Below, one piece after another: positions 13,101 to 24,947 of a stretch of 64,000 bases of DNA. The stretch spans positions 2,096,501 to 2,160,500 of the forward strand of contig JBBMOA010000012.1 in assembly GCA_037954235.1 (NCBI GenBank). The letters are read 5' to 3'. A program made the translations under genes and the position numbers. The first letter of the stretch is position 1; every line of letters begins with the position of its first letter. This DNA comes from Aulostomus chinensis (taxonomy: Eukaryota; Chordata; Actinopteri; Syngnathiformes; Aulostomidae). The notes below the pieces were generated by a model. The model was not told where the DNA came from and searched no databases. It saw only the letters and a list, made by a program, of their open reading frames with translations.

Positions 13101-16100
13101 AGCATGCGCTCGATTACAGGTCATGTCTCAGCTATTAAATACGCAATTTGGCACATGTAAACGGATCACTCCTGCAAACAGGTCCCGAAGAAGCTGTGAA
13201 ACAAGACACAGGCTGAATAGCAGAGTCGGGGGTAAAGGATAGGGGCAACTGAATGCTGATTGTACAGAACGGTGGCATCACTCTCCCTCTACAACCTCGA
13301 AACTGATTTCTATGAACGTTACACGGTGGTCGTGTGCCCTCTCCCTGACCCGCACCGCCTACACACTTCTGTGTACAAACCAGCTGCAGCCTGAAACACA
13401 ATCCAGGCCTGAGTTCAGCAACTAACTCCGGTGTCATAATCAGCCAAATCAGAGTTCACGGTCAGTCACATTTGTGTTTGGAGCACCTGACAGTGATGCT
13501 GAGCCATGGTGAGAAAGTAACAGGGAGGAAAATGTCTCATTACTAAATAATTCCACCGCTGATTAATCTAATCTTATGTAATCCAAAATAAAGGTTTGGG
13601 CTCCTCAGTATCCAACTCCTGTGTGGCACAGAGGACAAGTGGTGCCACATGAATATGGAAGGGACATTTTTGCTGGTTGTTTTCCATCACAGTCGCCGGA
13701 GTCTCACCGCTCACGACCACCACTCGGGGAACCTTCCTCCACCGGGAGCTTGACCAGGAATCCTCTCCTCTGGGTGCGACTGTGCAAGCATGATGTTGGG
13801 ACGGCGTGCAATGACGTGGAGATGTACTGTATGTATCATGAGCTGTAACAGGCCTGTTAGAAAACTACACGCAGGACAAAGTACCAGCTGTGGTATTTGC
13901 ATCGTCAGCGTAAAAGTAAAACAAGAGAAATTATAGTTATTTATGTCCAACACTTGCACTGCCACACCTGACTGTGAACACGGTTCACCACGTCACCATG
14001 CACACGTCGCACTGCTCTTGCTGCACACAGAGGTCCATATGTAGATACTTGAGCCACCTCCTGGATTTTATGTTTCTATTTTTATCTTTTTACCATGTTG
14101 TATTTGATCTTCAGTGTATTCTTAAAATTCATATTCATGTATGAGTGAGCGAACTGCAGTGGCAAAAGATCCCTCTGGGATTCATAAAGTTCTACTCTGT
14201 TCTAAATTCTCATGTCAGGTACAGAAATCTGATCATTCCAGTGCCGACGGAGGAGTTGATGATTCCATCATAAAATAAGAAAACTCCACACTTTGGGATG
14301 AAAGAACTACACTGGAAAGGTTTTTGGTGGCTTAATAAGTTCAAATTGTCAGGTTTTTAATGAACACTCATCAAGTAAAACTTCTAGATTTAGAAGTCAG
14401 GATTGTAAAACAGGTTTACTGCAGGAATTTAATAAAGTCAATATACCTGAAGCGCTTCCAGGGTTACTAAACCAAAGATTCAAAAAAGTACTGAAGCCTT
14501 TTAAAATCACTTTTCCAATGTTACTATAAATGCATTTACAAAAAAACAAAACCGTTTCTCTCCATAGCAATCAATGTATTTTCTCACTGACGAAGTGCTT
14601 TAAGAAGAAAAAAAGGTCACGGTGGAGTCGAGGGGCCCAGACTCCAAAGTGGTTTTAGTCGTGACCTGGGAGTTACGACCAGACCTCGGGGCTTCAGGCT
14701 GCTACGGGGTCAGCCAGCCACTGATGTAATCAGGGGTCAAACCCAAAGGGCCCTAAAAGCCATCATTAACATTTCAAAATCAATTCTACCCCTGAGAGGA
14801 ACCCAGTGAAGGTCTGACGGCTGCGTCCCTCCTGCCTGACCAGTCGCGCTTACTCTCATTCTACACTGAACCCAGCGCAACGCCAATGGAATCCAATGAG
14901 AGCTTTTACAGTTGGGAATGCGAGTCTTTGGGAGAAATGGAACTTGTTCAATTCCATGTCAGGAGAACCTTGAGGGGGAATAATAGAGAAGTGTTTTATA
15001 GCCTTTTGGAAACCCAAAATGTCCTGCTTTTAGCCGTGTGTGGACTGGAGTTGCACTTGGCACGTGAATGCTTGAATGAATGTGTGAATGATGGCCAAAA
15101 CATATTTATGAGGTCATGCTGACCTTCAACCACCGAATCCTAATCAGTTCATCCTGGAGCAGCAGAAACACAACGCTCAGCAGGCAACCAGCCTGTGAAT
15201 ATTCATGCCGGCCAACAGGAGCGGAACACCTCCATGTAGACGCGCTCTCCCTCCGTCATCAAACGTGGCTGACATGATCTCGCTGCTGCTGCTGCTGCTG
15301 CTATCATCACGGACGTCACAGAAACCCAGAAGATCCCGTACTTCAACAGGCAACTGCAGGGGCCTGGATGACGGCTGCTTCCAAGATCCATTTTGTTGTG
15401 ATTCAATTGCAATAAGCAGACAGAAAGACGCTACAGTGGAATAACCACTGAGTGGTGATGATTAGTTCCACCCATGACGTCATGCGTTCTCACAGCTCCC
15501 AACAGGAACAGCAAGCAAAAGAATGTTAAAATGTTGCTTTTCTGAATGGAGTTTGGTGCAGGTGATACAGTTTAGGTCTCCATCAGTTGCTGATGTCATG
15601 ACCCGGCTCTATCCCGTCATAACGGTCTTACTCAGCGTGTTCATAAATTCTGCTGCAAACTCCATCGCTGTCGTTGCCTTGACAACAGCAAATGTTCCTA
15701 TTCTGTGAGTTGTTCTGTTTCGGCAACTGGCATGTAATAGAAAGGGCTCTCACTCTCATCACGTGTGCTTGTCAGTGCACAGGGACCTGAGTCAGCCAGG
15801 CGTGCTGCTCATCTGAAGGCTCATGAGGACACCTAGTGGCTGATGTGAGAAGTGGAATGTATGCTGACTGCCGCACAAGCGTTCACTTTCACCAGTCTGA
15901 GCATCGACTCTGGGATGGATGGTTCTTTTGCTACATTTAGAATCTAACAACCTAGCAGAGGAAATGGTTCCAGAAGCAGCAGCCTGCTGAGCGAGTCGTC
16001 TTCTGCTAAGTGACGCTGCAGCCAGGAGAAGGTTTCATTGCACACAAGACAAAACTCATCAGTCTGTTTGCTCAGTAAATACCATCAAATTTCCAGCAGC

Positions 16101-18535
16101 TCAAAAAAGTTGAGCATTTGTAGTTTGATCATAAAACCTATTCTAGTCAAGCTGACATCATCTTCTCCATCTTGGGCTGAACGATAAACTTTTTAGAACC
16201 AGCATTCAAGAACACCGCGTTTCCCAGCATCCTCTGATGTACGGCGCTCGGTACACCCCGGCTGGATCACAAGGAGGAAAGCGACTGACCTTGTTGTGAG
16301 TGAGCGTGAGCCTCAGGCTGGGGGTTATGATGGCGTAGGCCATCAGCAGGTCCTGTACTTTCTTCAGCTCGTCCCTGCACTTCTTCGAGGAGGAGTAGTA
16401 CTGCCTCCTCACCGGAAGGTTCTTGAAGAGCTTCAGAGCAGTCACCGTAGTACCTGTTGGAACGAGAGCGGCCATGCTACAGCTTCTGACTCGTTCATGA
16501 AAAGTTCCCACACTAAACATTTTACCGCTCGGTTTAGTCTGACAGACTGGAAGTAAAACCTACCTGTAACACTGGTATCTGTCAATCATCATTTGATTAC
16601 GGCAGGAGGAAGCCTTCTGGCTCTTCTTCCCGTTTGCAAGACTAAAATGCACTTTTACACAACCGACTAACATCAGAGGGTGAAATTCTTGTGGACCGGT
16701 AGTCAGCAGCTCGCCTGAACCCGATCCTACAGTTAGCTGAGCGGCCATGAGCTGCTCGGATTTGTCTGGAGGCGTTAAAAGGACCTGATGTCGTTCATGC
16801 TACGCACTTGTTTTTACCTGTCACTTTTCTTGGTAGTCTAAGTGTCTTCAGTGTTTCCTCATCCACTCACTCACACCCTGGTGCAGGAGGCTGCCGTGAT
16901 GCACGGCGCCGACCTGCTAGGCAGCAGCAATCAGAGCTTCAGCATCTTGCTCAAGGACACCTTGACAAGGTCACCAGGGGAAGTGAGGATCAAACTAGTG
17001 ACCCTTCACTTAGCAAGCCGCCATTCTACCTCAGAACTAGGTTGGAGTTTTCTTTCTCTGTTGAGTTTGAGTTCTCTCTGAGTTGTAAAACAGCTCTGAG
17101 AGATGAGAAAAGTCGTGTTGGTTGCTAGGTAACAGTTTTAATACAGCCCAGTCAAACACGCCATGCTAAGAAGCTGTCCATGATTTTGTTCACGGAGTCT
17201 CACCTTGACCCAAGTGAGTTGGCCTCTGAGAAACAATGTTCCCCGTGAAGTTCAGCGTGTACTGGGTGCTGACATCATCATCCTCCGTCTTCGTGGTGAT
17301 AGCCACCTGGAGAGAGACGGAGAGACACGAGAAGATGACATGAGGTCTGACCCCTGTTGCTATATTTTTTGTAACAGTGTATCACATCTCTTCTGAGGGG
17401 AGCAGGAAGAGGCCTCCTGCTCGCATGCATCAGCTGACTGAGGAGCAGCCAATGAGAGAGACTTGTGCCTCCTGCACTGGAAACTTTTAGAATTCTGAGG
17501 AGTTTGGTAGGTTTTTACGTTGTGGTCAGACCACCTTTATCACAAGCTTTTCTTTTCTCCAGAGGGTTTTGACCAATCAAGTACATAATACACACACTCC
17601 CATTCATTGTGCTAAGCTAACTAGCCTGGGCCTCTGCTCCCAAATGCAGCACAGAGGAGCGAAGGGTCTCTGTTGTGGTCTGCCTGGTTGGTTGGAACAT
17701 CTGTTGCAGATATTTCATCCAAATCTATTGTGAGCCATTCACCAAGGTACCATGCTCATTCAAGCCATTTTCCTCTTCTACTGTCAATGAAAGTTATATT
17801 CTTGTCTCCTAGTATTTAAGCTCTAGAGCTTTAGCGCTTTTTCAGAGTTTTTGGAGCCAAACGCCAAATAGACCTGCCCACAAAATCCAGATTCAGTGGT
17901 GGAATTCATGGTGGCTCCGCACCACCATCAGATTAACCGGCATCAACTGAAGCAGAGAACCACATGGGTCCCGTCGTGTCACCTCAGCCACTCCACAGAT
18001 GGAGCCCAGGGCCTCTCCTCGAAAGCCGTATGTCTCCAGGTGCTCCAGGTCGTCATGGCTACAGATCTTTGAGGTGAAATGTCTCATGGCCATCACAGGA
18101 GTGTCTGCAGCCTTGATTCCGCGGCCATTGTCTCGCACTTCTATTCGGTCCAAGCCGAAGTTCTCCTGCAGCAGAAGGTTACAGTTCAGCCCTTCAAGTC
18201 AGGATGGAACACTCCATTCATTCTTCCTGGCTCCCATCACATCCTGACGTGTATGGAGGAGCACAGGCCTCAGTCATTCAACGTGACCGTTCACATTATC
18301 CTGTGTCCCACCCTGAACACTTTACAAAGTGCAATAACGTCAAATATTTGACACGTGATCACATTTCGGTCATACTGCCAAATGTTACAATGAGAAGGTG
18401 CACCAGCTTGATGTCGATGCTCGAGGCCCCCGCGTCGAGAGAATTTTCCACGAGTTCTTTCACGACACTGGTCACGGAGGTGATGACCTGGGAGCTGGAC
18501 AGCAGCCGGACAGTATCCGGGGGCAGCTGCTTCAT
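1122..18535 (-). CDS. PMS1: PMS1, MutL-family DNA mismatch repair protein (12 coding exons)
   Basis: MutL homologue that pairs with MLH1 in the nucleus. Coding exons in transcript order: 18535-18404, 18165-17983, 17306-17204, 16453-16290, 12201-12085, 9836-9714, 9610-9464, 9371-8644, 4505-4050, 3304-3174, 1568-1408, 1322-1122. All junctions are GT-AG, phases agree, and the total is 881 residues (human about 932). The N-terminus shows the GHKL ATPase: ENSLDAG near residue 30, RDNGRGIK from residue 55, and YGFRGEALGSI. A transducer part with FINSRPVHQK-like and VDVNLTPDK motifs follows. Exons 8-9 carry an HMG-box segment (ERWKNLREEERRKYEEKAKK), which is a PMS1 hallmark. The C-terminus ends in the ECRP-containing tail; the PMS2/MLH3 endonuclease motif is absent, as in PMS1. 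The 5' UTR exon probably ends at 18741. Intron 8 (4506-8643) holds a dead hAT fragment. Confidence 0.96.
2836..3030. repeat. Interspersed repeat A, copy 1
   Basis: Lies in PMS1 intron 11 (counting coding exons 3174-3304 as exon 10). It matches 47543-47722 in the same orientation over about 190 bp with scattered mismatches. Both copies run from 'aatgcaacg.ttagc.gtgctaag' through 'caccagggtcacatgact' to 'aacccaggtttttaagact'. Not assigned to a known class. Confidence 0.8.
5280..5620 (+). pseudogene. Decayed hAT-type transposase fragment with BED zinc-finger remnant
   Basis: The plus-strand frame reads SSVWRNFGF..VDEN, then three TGA stops within about 30 nt, then KICKQEVACSSATSNLF and NHLKN in the same frame. 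This is the pattern of the BED zinc finger at the N-terminus of hAT transposases and ZBED proteins. The first Cys of the finger and the final His (HLKNTL instead of HLK..H) are lost, so it cannot fold as a normal finger. The AT-rich stretch just left (about 4960-5060, with 'cgaatatt') looks like mobile-element sequence, and I read the whole 4.96-5.8 kb block as an old insertion in PMS1 intron 8. The remaining transposase is not recognisable. Confidence 0.7.
7868..7941. repeat. Interspersed repeat C, copy 1
   Basis: About 70 bp that align with 37684-37759. The shared core runs from 'ctcctgcatca' through 'actccaga.cg' to 'gagagccagccacc' at roughly 80-85% identity by eye. It lies in PMS1 intron 8. 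Confidence 0.6.
10079..10096 (-). promoter_or_regulatory. Nuclear-receptor half-site cluster in PMS1 intron 5
   Basis: On the minus strand the site reads AGTCAAAGGTCAAGGTCA, a degenerate DR1 followed by an ERR-type TCAAGGTCA. It differs by about one base from the site at 50087-50105. Function is inferred from the motif only. Confidence 0.3.
12202..16289 (-). other. PMS1 intron 4 (largest gap between early exons)
   Basis: No coding exon was found in this 4.1 kb. It holds the partial repeat A copy, a short CTG run (about 15283-15303) and otherwise unique-looking sequence. No open frame in it resembles a known protein. Confidence 0.6.
12588..12621. repeat. Interspersed repeat A, partial copy
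   Basis: Matches the left part of the copy at 47489-47525 ('gggatgaggtg.gtttgtag' then 'tccaacaggaagt'). It lies in PMS1 intron 4. A poly-T run at about 12056-12073 lies close to the PMS1 exon 5 donor. Confidence 0.6.
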
Positions 18536-18740
18536 GACCTCGGCCACCTGCGGAGGAAGAGCAGGTGGAGGTGACGGTCAAGACTTCAGCTGTGTCCCTG
18601 GCTGAGACGGTAAGATTGACAGATGCCTCAGGATTCAAATGAGCTCTCATTGTGGGTTGACGTCGGTTGTCTTACAGCTAGCGCTAGCTAAAGCTAACGG
18701 CTCAGCAGTCTCGGAGCAAAGACTGATGCGGGTGACTCAC

Positions 18741-19285
18741 GCGGAGGCTGAGAAGGGTCGGATGATTGTTGAGGCCAACAGACAGGAAGAGAAGCGACAG
18801 ACTAACACCGAGACCCCGCTGCTGCTACATCAACAACACACGAGCCACAGGCCGGAAGTGACCAGATTCCCGCCCCCTTCTTCAAACTGTGATTGGCCAG
18901 AAGGAGCATGGGGGCGGACTCCGGAAGATACTTCAGCCTGAGTTTCGACTCGCGGGTACAAATCGCTGTCCGGCTGTTCAGAAATGCAGCTTCTTTTCGA
19001 AGGATTGTGATACACAATCCGACCCCAAGCTGACTTTTATTTGAATTCCAGCGAGCCTTGATACATCAGTCTGTCTGCTATCGTTTGTAGCTGGTGAGAC
19101 GGAGCCTGACAGGTCAGGATGAGGGCTAAATTGCAGTGGTGTCGCTGATCCCACGTTTACTTCCGCTCGGCTCGGTCTACGATGGGTTGTCTGCGGCCGT
19201 GAGCTGCTCACATCTACAGGGAGATAAACCTTTTCTCTCGGAGGCTGTTTGTTTCTAGAAAACACGTCACTGCTCGCCGCCACCT
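18741..19285. promoter_or_regulatory. Divergent PMS1/ORMDL1 promoter
   Basis: A GC-rich region between two likely 5' UTR exons. The PMS1 leader exon ends at a consensus donor (GTGAGTCAC, minus strand) at 18741. The ORMDL1 leader exon ends at CACCT/GTAAGT at 19285. Between them lie ETS/GABP motifs CCGGAAGTG (18852-18860) and CCGGAAGAT (18921-18929), an inverted CCAAT box (ATTGG, about 18893), a GC box (GGGGCGG, about 18911) and ACTTCCG (19159-19165). There is no TATA box, as expected of a housekeeping bidirectional promoter. The transcription start sites themselves are inferred. Confidence 0.65.
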
Positions 19286-21039
19286 GTAAGTCACGTGTCC
19301 GGGTGTCCAGTTTCATTCTTTTAACCACATAATGTTTATGAATAGTTGCACAGTGACGTCGGCTAACTGGCTAAGATTAGTGGGTCTTTGGTCGCGGCTA
19401 TGTCCTGGGAACAAAACATGTCCAGGGGCCGTCTCGTGTTTCCACATTGAAGTGGATAAATCAGCTGTTGTAGAGGACATAATCAGAGGTAGAGCTGACC
19501 TGACGTACTCGTCTGGCTGTAGTTGGTTAATAATGACGGGGACCGTCTACGGTAGCAACTCACCAGCAAATAGACGAGGCCACTGTCAGGTGGCGCATCA
19601 GCAACGTAATTAATGATAATAACTCTAATCGTGACCTGGGACATGACATTTTTCAGCTGCTCTCGTCACTGAACATGCCAACGCGTCTCAGGCTGTCAGA
19701 CGGAACTGGTGGAGCCGGCAGGAGGCCAGAGCCACAACGCCAACATGGAACATGCTGGGTTGATGGTTGTGGCTGTCATTTGGCTGAATGTCAGGACAGG
19801 GACCCTAACCCTCATACACACATTTAGTTAGTCAGATGCTGAATGCTAACAATGTGGGCCGTCTTTGCTCATGATGAAAGCAAATCCACCTCATTCTCTT
19901 AAATCCAGTTTGGCTGAAGAAAATGTGCTGGAGGTCAAAGTTCAATGAAATTGCACAAGTCTTTTCCAGGCAGACTTTCCGGGAGGCCAAAGGTCCACGA
20001 TGTTGCTTTGCTGGTTTCATTTGCTTGTTGAATTAAAAGAATCCCAGGTGCTGCAGACAGCAGGGTGGTGCACTGATCAGGGCTGGGAGCAAACGTTCAG
20101 TCGCTTCTGTCTCGAGATTCTTTTCTTTTTTTAAAGTAGAGTGAATTGCTGGTGAGGTTAAACTTGATTGTCCCTGAAGTTTGGCTCGAGTACATGAACA
20201 GAACATCAAATTGTGTCATGCAGTTGGAACATACAAGAAAGAGAAATGTGGATCGCCTGGGAATTTGAGTGCAAGTGCACGTTGCTCTCATTGTGCAAGC
20301 GCTCGTCTACCTAATTATAGCCTCTGCTGCTTGTTCAAGGTTGTTTTTGCTCACGAAGTTACAGCTGAGACGGCTAAAACTGCAGTTGCCTGGTTAATTC
20401 AATAATTAAAGTAATTATGTGTACTTTTGGTCAATATTATACTCTATGTACCACTTTGTGATGCAGTCCAGGGTTTGGAAAGACATTTCCCAGTTCAAAC
20501 TTGTGTTCCAAGACCAATTCTCACTCTGGCCAAACATCTTGAAATCCTTGAGAATGAATCCGTGTGTGATGCACCTTTTACAGATGCTTTCAGCAAAATA
20601 ATGGAATCACAATAAACTGCAATACGGAGGACAAAATAGTTCTGACACAAATCTCTGTTGTGATGGTTGGAGTCAGGAGGTCAGTATATCCTACCAGCCC
20701 TCACGTTTAGTGTATTTGACATTCCCAGTACTTGTAAAAGGGTTCCAGTGCAGTTTTTACGAAGTTCTGAATGACTTCACTTTTCAGGGGTGTGACTGTG
20801 TACCAGGACCATTCCTCTCGTGGGCTAATATTGATCCCTAATGACGAATGTGGATGATTTGTCGAACCAGCTGGCGTCATCAGCAGATCTCTGGCCACGC
20901 TAACAAGCCGTTTATTGTTCATGAGAACATGAGAGAAGAACTAGAAGCTGCTACTGCAACTGTGTACTTAAAGTAAATACTGTCATGGGAAAAAAAACAA
21001 GTTCCACAAAGAGCGTTGTAATGTTTTTTGTGTTGACAG
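19286..21039 (+). other. ORMDL1 5' intron (no coding exon seen)
   Basis: From the leader donor at 19286 to the acceptor ending at 21039 (TGTTGACAG). Nothing protein-like was seen in it, only unique-looking sequence. Confidence 0.5.
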
Positions 21040-21045
21040 AGCAGG

Positions 21046-23054
21046 ATGAATGTGGGCGTGGCACACAGTGAGGTGAACCCAAACACTCGGGTCATGAACA
21101 GTCGGGGGATCTGGCTGACCTACGCCCTCGGCGTTGGAATACTTCACATTGTGCTCTTGAGCATGCCCTTCTTCAGTGTGCCTGTGGTCTGGACCCTCAC
21201 TAACGTCATACACAACTTTGTAAGTTACATTCTTACATATCGCCTTTCACATCATTTGGTCTTGGTAACAGCCTGAGCTCTGCTGGGTATCTGGGCCGGG
21301 AGTACCGGCGCTGGCAGAGTTCTGCCGGGCCCGTGCTGCCACGTGTTGAAGATATGCTCTATTTTGGGGAGGCTGTCCTTGTTGCAGCCTGGTGCGTGAC
21401 TTATTATAACTTCTCCAGACAAAACTGACCTTTCATTGTTGCACAGCTGGTCTCAAATCAGGAAACAAAGTCGATGTGTGTGACATCATCAAGCAGTGCG
21501 AGCTGGATGGATTGTGTTTCACCGCCAGTGCGGAGGGCTATTAACAGTAACGGCTAAGGTCAACTATGGCCCATTGTTTCCCTCACAATACAGCAGCAGT
21601 GGGCTGATTATGTCTTGGCCGTATGTCTCCATTTTAGTTGGATTACTTTTCACTCTGTAAGGCAGAGTTTCCATTAAAAGCCGGATTCCTGACTTTTGAC
21701 ATCGTGGAGCTGCCTGTCACTCCAGGGACGGCGAACTTCACTGGGTCGTAACCCTGTGTCATGGCTTCCTTTTGGTTCTGTGGCTCATGAATGTTTCTTT
21801 TCCACACACCAGACTGCATCAAACCGAAGTGAGGCTGAATTCAGACCTAATCTGCTGTCACGTAGTGAGTTTGAGCTGCGTGTGTTTGCAGCACCGCAGA
21901 GTTCAAGCAGAGTCACCTGACATCATGCTCTGGTGGCCAATCACATTAGCTTGAGATGGGACGTGAACACGCCTGCGGGAAGCAGCGCTTAATTACGGTT
22001 AACCATGTAGCCTTGTAGCGTGCTGCTGTTTCCGACACAACTGAGCTCATAGAAGAGAAGGTGACGGCCGCCATGACACCCCTCCTTGAGCAGTACAGCC
22101 TGAAGACAGCACAGATGTAAGGGCAATGGCATGGCGGCTCGTCATTGTAGGGTTGGGGTTGCTGATTGGGTGGGCTACGGTTCACAACATACAACTGGGC
22201 CGCACGATTCCACGTCCACACCACCACACAACTGCCGCAGCACTGGATTTGGTCTGACGCCAGCCTTCGAGGTTTTCCTGTCCTGATGAGCCATAAACTT
22301 TATGTTGACACCTCTTCAAGTATGAAATAAGTTCCATTTGATAAACAAGTTTTAGTACTTTAAAAAGAGCTTCTTGAGCCTGCCATCGCCTTCCTTCATC
22401 TGTTGGGGTTATGACAGAGGAGATGATGTAACGTCGCTCTGCTGTGGTCTCACTGATCTCATGTCCTCAGGGGATGTACGTCTTCATGCACGCGGTGAAA
22501 GGCACGCCCTTCGAGACCCCCGACCAAGGAAAAGCCAGACTTCTAACACACTGGGAACAGCTGGATTACGGCGTCCAGTTCACATCCTCTAGAAAGTTCT
22601 TCACCATCTCACCCATCATTCTGTATGTAGTAGAAATCCTCCGCCACTGTCTTTGCTCTGATCATTGATGAAGCTGTTACAGCAGACGTGATGATGCAGA
22701 ACCAAAGCGCCATCCACACTACAGATATACGCTAATATGATGTACGGTTTTAATGATCCTCAGTGGATGGGGACGCCACAACTGCGACAGGAGAGGTGAA
22801 CGCGGTTGTTTGGACCGTTCAGTGATTTGATGGCGAGCACACAGACAGACAGTTGTGTTGCTGCTAACTTTGTGAATGAATTGTTTCTGCAATGACTTTG
22901 TCCTTCTTTTCTCCACAGATACTTCCTGGCAAGTTTCTACACAAAATATGATACAACGCACTTCTTCATAAACACGGCTTCACTTCTGAGTGTGCTGATC
23001 CCCAAGCTACCACAGCTACACGGAGTGAGAATTTTTGGCATCAACAAGTATTAA
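21046..23054 (+). CDS. ORMDL1: ORMDL1, ER regulator of serine palmitoyltransferase
   Basis: Small ER membrane protein that inhibits serine palmitoyltransferase and so limits sphingolipid synthesis. Three coding exons: 21046-21219, 22471-22622, 22919-23054. They give 153 residues, the family length. The start MNVGVAHSEVNPNTRVMNSR, the hydrophobic spans WLTYALGVGILHIVLLSM and ISPIILYFLASFY, the cytosolic KGTPFETPDQGKARLLTHWE segment and the C-terminal HGVRIFGINKY are nearly identical to vertebrate ORMDL proteins. ORMDL1 is preferred over ORMDL2/3 because of the head-to-head PMS1 neighbour. The ATG lies 6 nt after an acceptor, so at least one leader exon is upstream. Confidence 0.97.
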
Positions 23055-23861
23055 TTGTGGTTGACGCTGTGCCTCGTAGCCACAGAAGTTAATCCCTGTG
23101 TAGTCCAACGTGTGTACTAAGTCGTACAATTTGTGTAAACGTCACTGTCGTCGTTGAGATAAATCATTTTTAATGAAATGTTAAAAAGGCAGGTTTGATG
23201 ACAGGATGTCATATGCATTTCTAACTTATGTGAATATTTAATGGTGTACTTCTGGCCCGCATGGACCCGGGCTGGCCCAGGTTACCAGTGAGGCGTCGGG
23301 GTTGTTGGTCCTTCATTGGACCTCACTACACAGGGTGACTCAAATTGTGAACAAGCCACGACGATGTCCCAAATGTATTTTTCAAAGATGTTTACTTCCT
23401 AAGGGAGGAGCCTGTAGCTCTTTATTGGTACACTGATTTTTGTAAAGGGTGTCAAATGTGTTCATGTTGGAGCAATGAATGGAACTTCTTTAGTTTCTCC
23501 TTGGTAAGCGAATCCTGTATAATTGAATTGAACCGGGCAGGCGTTTGTCGTTGCACAGGTTCTTTTAGTGAATGTCGTCTGTGGTAAAAGCAGTGTGTAG
23601 TAAAGCGAGTTGTGAGCTCGGTGGTGACGTCTGAGACAGACTCACGTTCACCTCGCTGCTCTCTTTGACAGCGGTGAGTCCTGCTCGCTCGGTCCGGCCG
23701 TAGCTCGCAGGATTCTTGATATTTCTGGTTCTTAATCTTATTAAATTGTTTGTGCCCTCGAGGTGTTTTCTGTCTCTTAGATGTGTTTCGCTTGACGGTG
23801 GAATTTAATTGAAGGAACAAGCCAATGTTTTGAGGAACACGCTATCAGTGCAACAGTGATG

Positions 23862-23901
23862 ATTAAAACTTTATTTAAAAGAAATGTAAACAAACTTTAT
23901 T
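23862..23901. terminator. Convergent poly(A) signals of ORMDL1 (+) and ADAT3 (-)
   Basis: ATTAAA on plus at 23862-23867. AATAAA on minus at 23870-23875, and a second AATAAA on minus at 23896-23901, only 6 nt past the ADAT3 stop. The two transcripts would end within, or overlap by, a few tens of bases. Confidence 0.55.
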
Positions 23902-23906
23902 GATGG

Positions 23907-24947
23907 CTACACTTTTTTCTCCTGCTTGTCTGTGACCTGGTCTCTCAGCCCGTTGAGGTCCTGGCACTGTTTGATCAACACTCCTTTATAAACCTCAAAG
24001 TGGTGGTTCAAGCCTTTCTGAGTGTGGATTTTGTATTTGCTCCCCAAGGCCCCGTCAGTAAAGGCGGTTCCATAGAACACGCGACCTATCCGGGAGTGGA
24101 GCAGCGCCATGGCACACATGACGCAAGGTTCTCGGGTCACATAAAGGTCGTATCCTGTGCAAATGTACGGTTGGGGGCCAGCGTCCACATCAGGCTTGTT
24201 TTGAAAGGTGCCTGTCAAGCGGCAAGCGGGGTATCTGTCAAAACTGTACCGGCCGCCACCCTGCCTCCGGGCCACTGTGTCGATACAGACCATGACGGCG
24301 TGATGAAGGGGGTGGTCGCGCCGACAGTCGTGGCCCACCGCGATGATTCTGTCACTTGCTGGGTCAACCACAACAGCCCCCACTGCCTCCATTCCCAAAC
24401 CCCTCCCCTCCTTGGCAGCAGCCACAGCAGATGACATGTACATGTGCATCCGGGCTTTCTGGGGCGGGCTGAAGAGCTCTCCTCTCAGGGCGACCGTCAC
24501 CTGCTTGTCTTCGTGGAAGGAGGTGGGCCAATGCTTGCTCACGAGCTCAAACTGGGGTCTGGTCAAAGGGGGGCGAGCAGGAACCTTAACCACAAAAGGC
24601 TCACCTAATCCATCAGGTCTGACAGCCTCTGAGGGCAGCAGAGACGCCAGGGTGACAGATGTCATGCAGGGCACATCGGAGGCAAGGCACAGGATGACCT
24701 CCAGGGGGTGGTGGCCGCCCCTCTCCCTGCACGCCCGAACCCTCTTGATGTGCTGAAGGCCGCTCAGCGGGTAGAGGCTGCTCAGCTCCCTAACGAGACG
24801 AGACGTCTCCTTCTTGTCAACAATGGGCGCGGCCAGCGCCTCCACCAGCTCAACGTCCAGTGACTGCTCGTCTGACAGGACGGGATAAGCAACCCAGGAG
24901 TCGGTGTTGCACACTGACGCTCGCCGGCGCTTCGTCTCCGGCTCCAT
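23907..24947 (-). CDS. ADAT3: ADAT3, non-catalytic subunit of tRNA A34 deaminase
   Basis: With ADAT2 it converts A34 to inosine in tRNA anticodons. The gene is an intact single coding exon of 346 residues, in the family size range. The C-terminal deaminase domain starts near residue 165. The zinc motif reads H216-A217-V218 in place of the catalytic HAE, and PCVMC is at residues 274-278. This HAV pseudo-active site is what distinguishes ADAT3 from ADAT2. The N-terminal domain (residues about 20-150, with KVPARPPLTRPQFELVSKHW) is the ADAT3-specific tRNA-binding part. The end matches the family's YKGVL segment with a Lys-rich extension. The only upstream intron would lie in the 5' UTR. It converges on ORMDL1. 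Confidence 0.97.
   Translation of the reverse strand: MEPETKRRRASVCNTDSWVAYPVLSDEQSLDVELVEALAAPIVDKKETSRLVRELSSLYPLSGLQHIKRVRACRERGGHHPLEVILCLASDVPCMTSVTLASLLPSEAVRPDGLGEPFVVKVPARPPLTRPQFELVSKHWPTSFHEDKQVTVALRGELFSPPQKARMHMYMSSAVAAAKEGRGLGMEAVGAVVVDPASDRIIAVGHDCRRDHPLHHAVMVCIDTVARRQGGGRYSFDRYPACRLTGTFQNKPDVDAGPQPYICTGYDLYVTREPCVMCAMALLHSRIGRVFYGTAFTDGALGSKYKIHTQKGLNHHFEVYKGVLIKQCQDLNGLRDQVTDKQEKKV

Noticed and set aside
24000..24756. Two plus-strand open frames of about 140 codons
   Set aside because: Antisense shadows of the ADAT3 coding exon.
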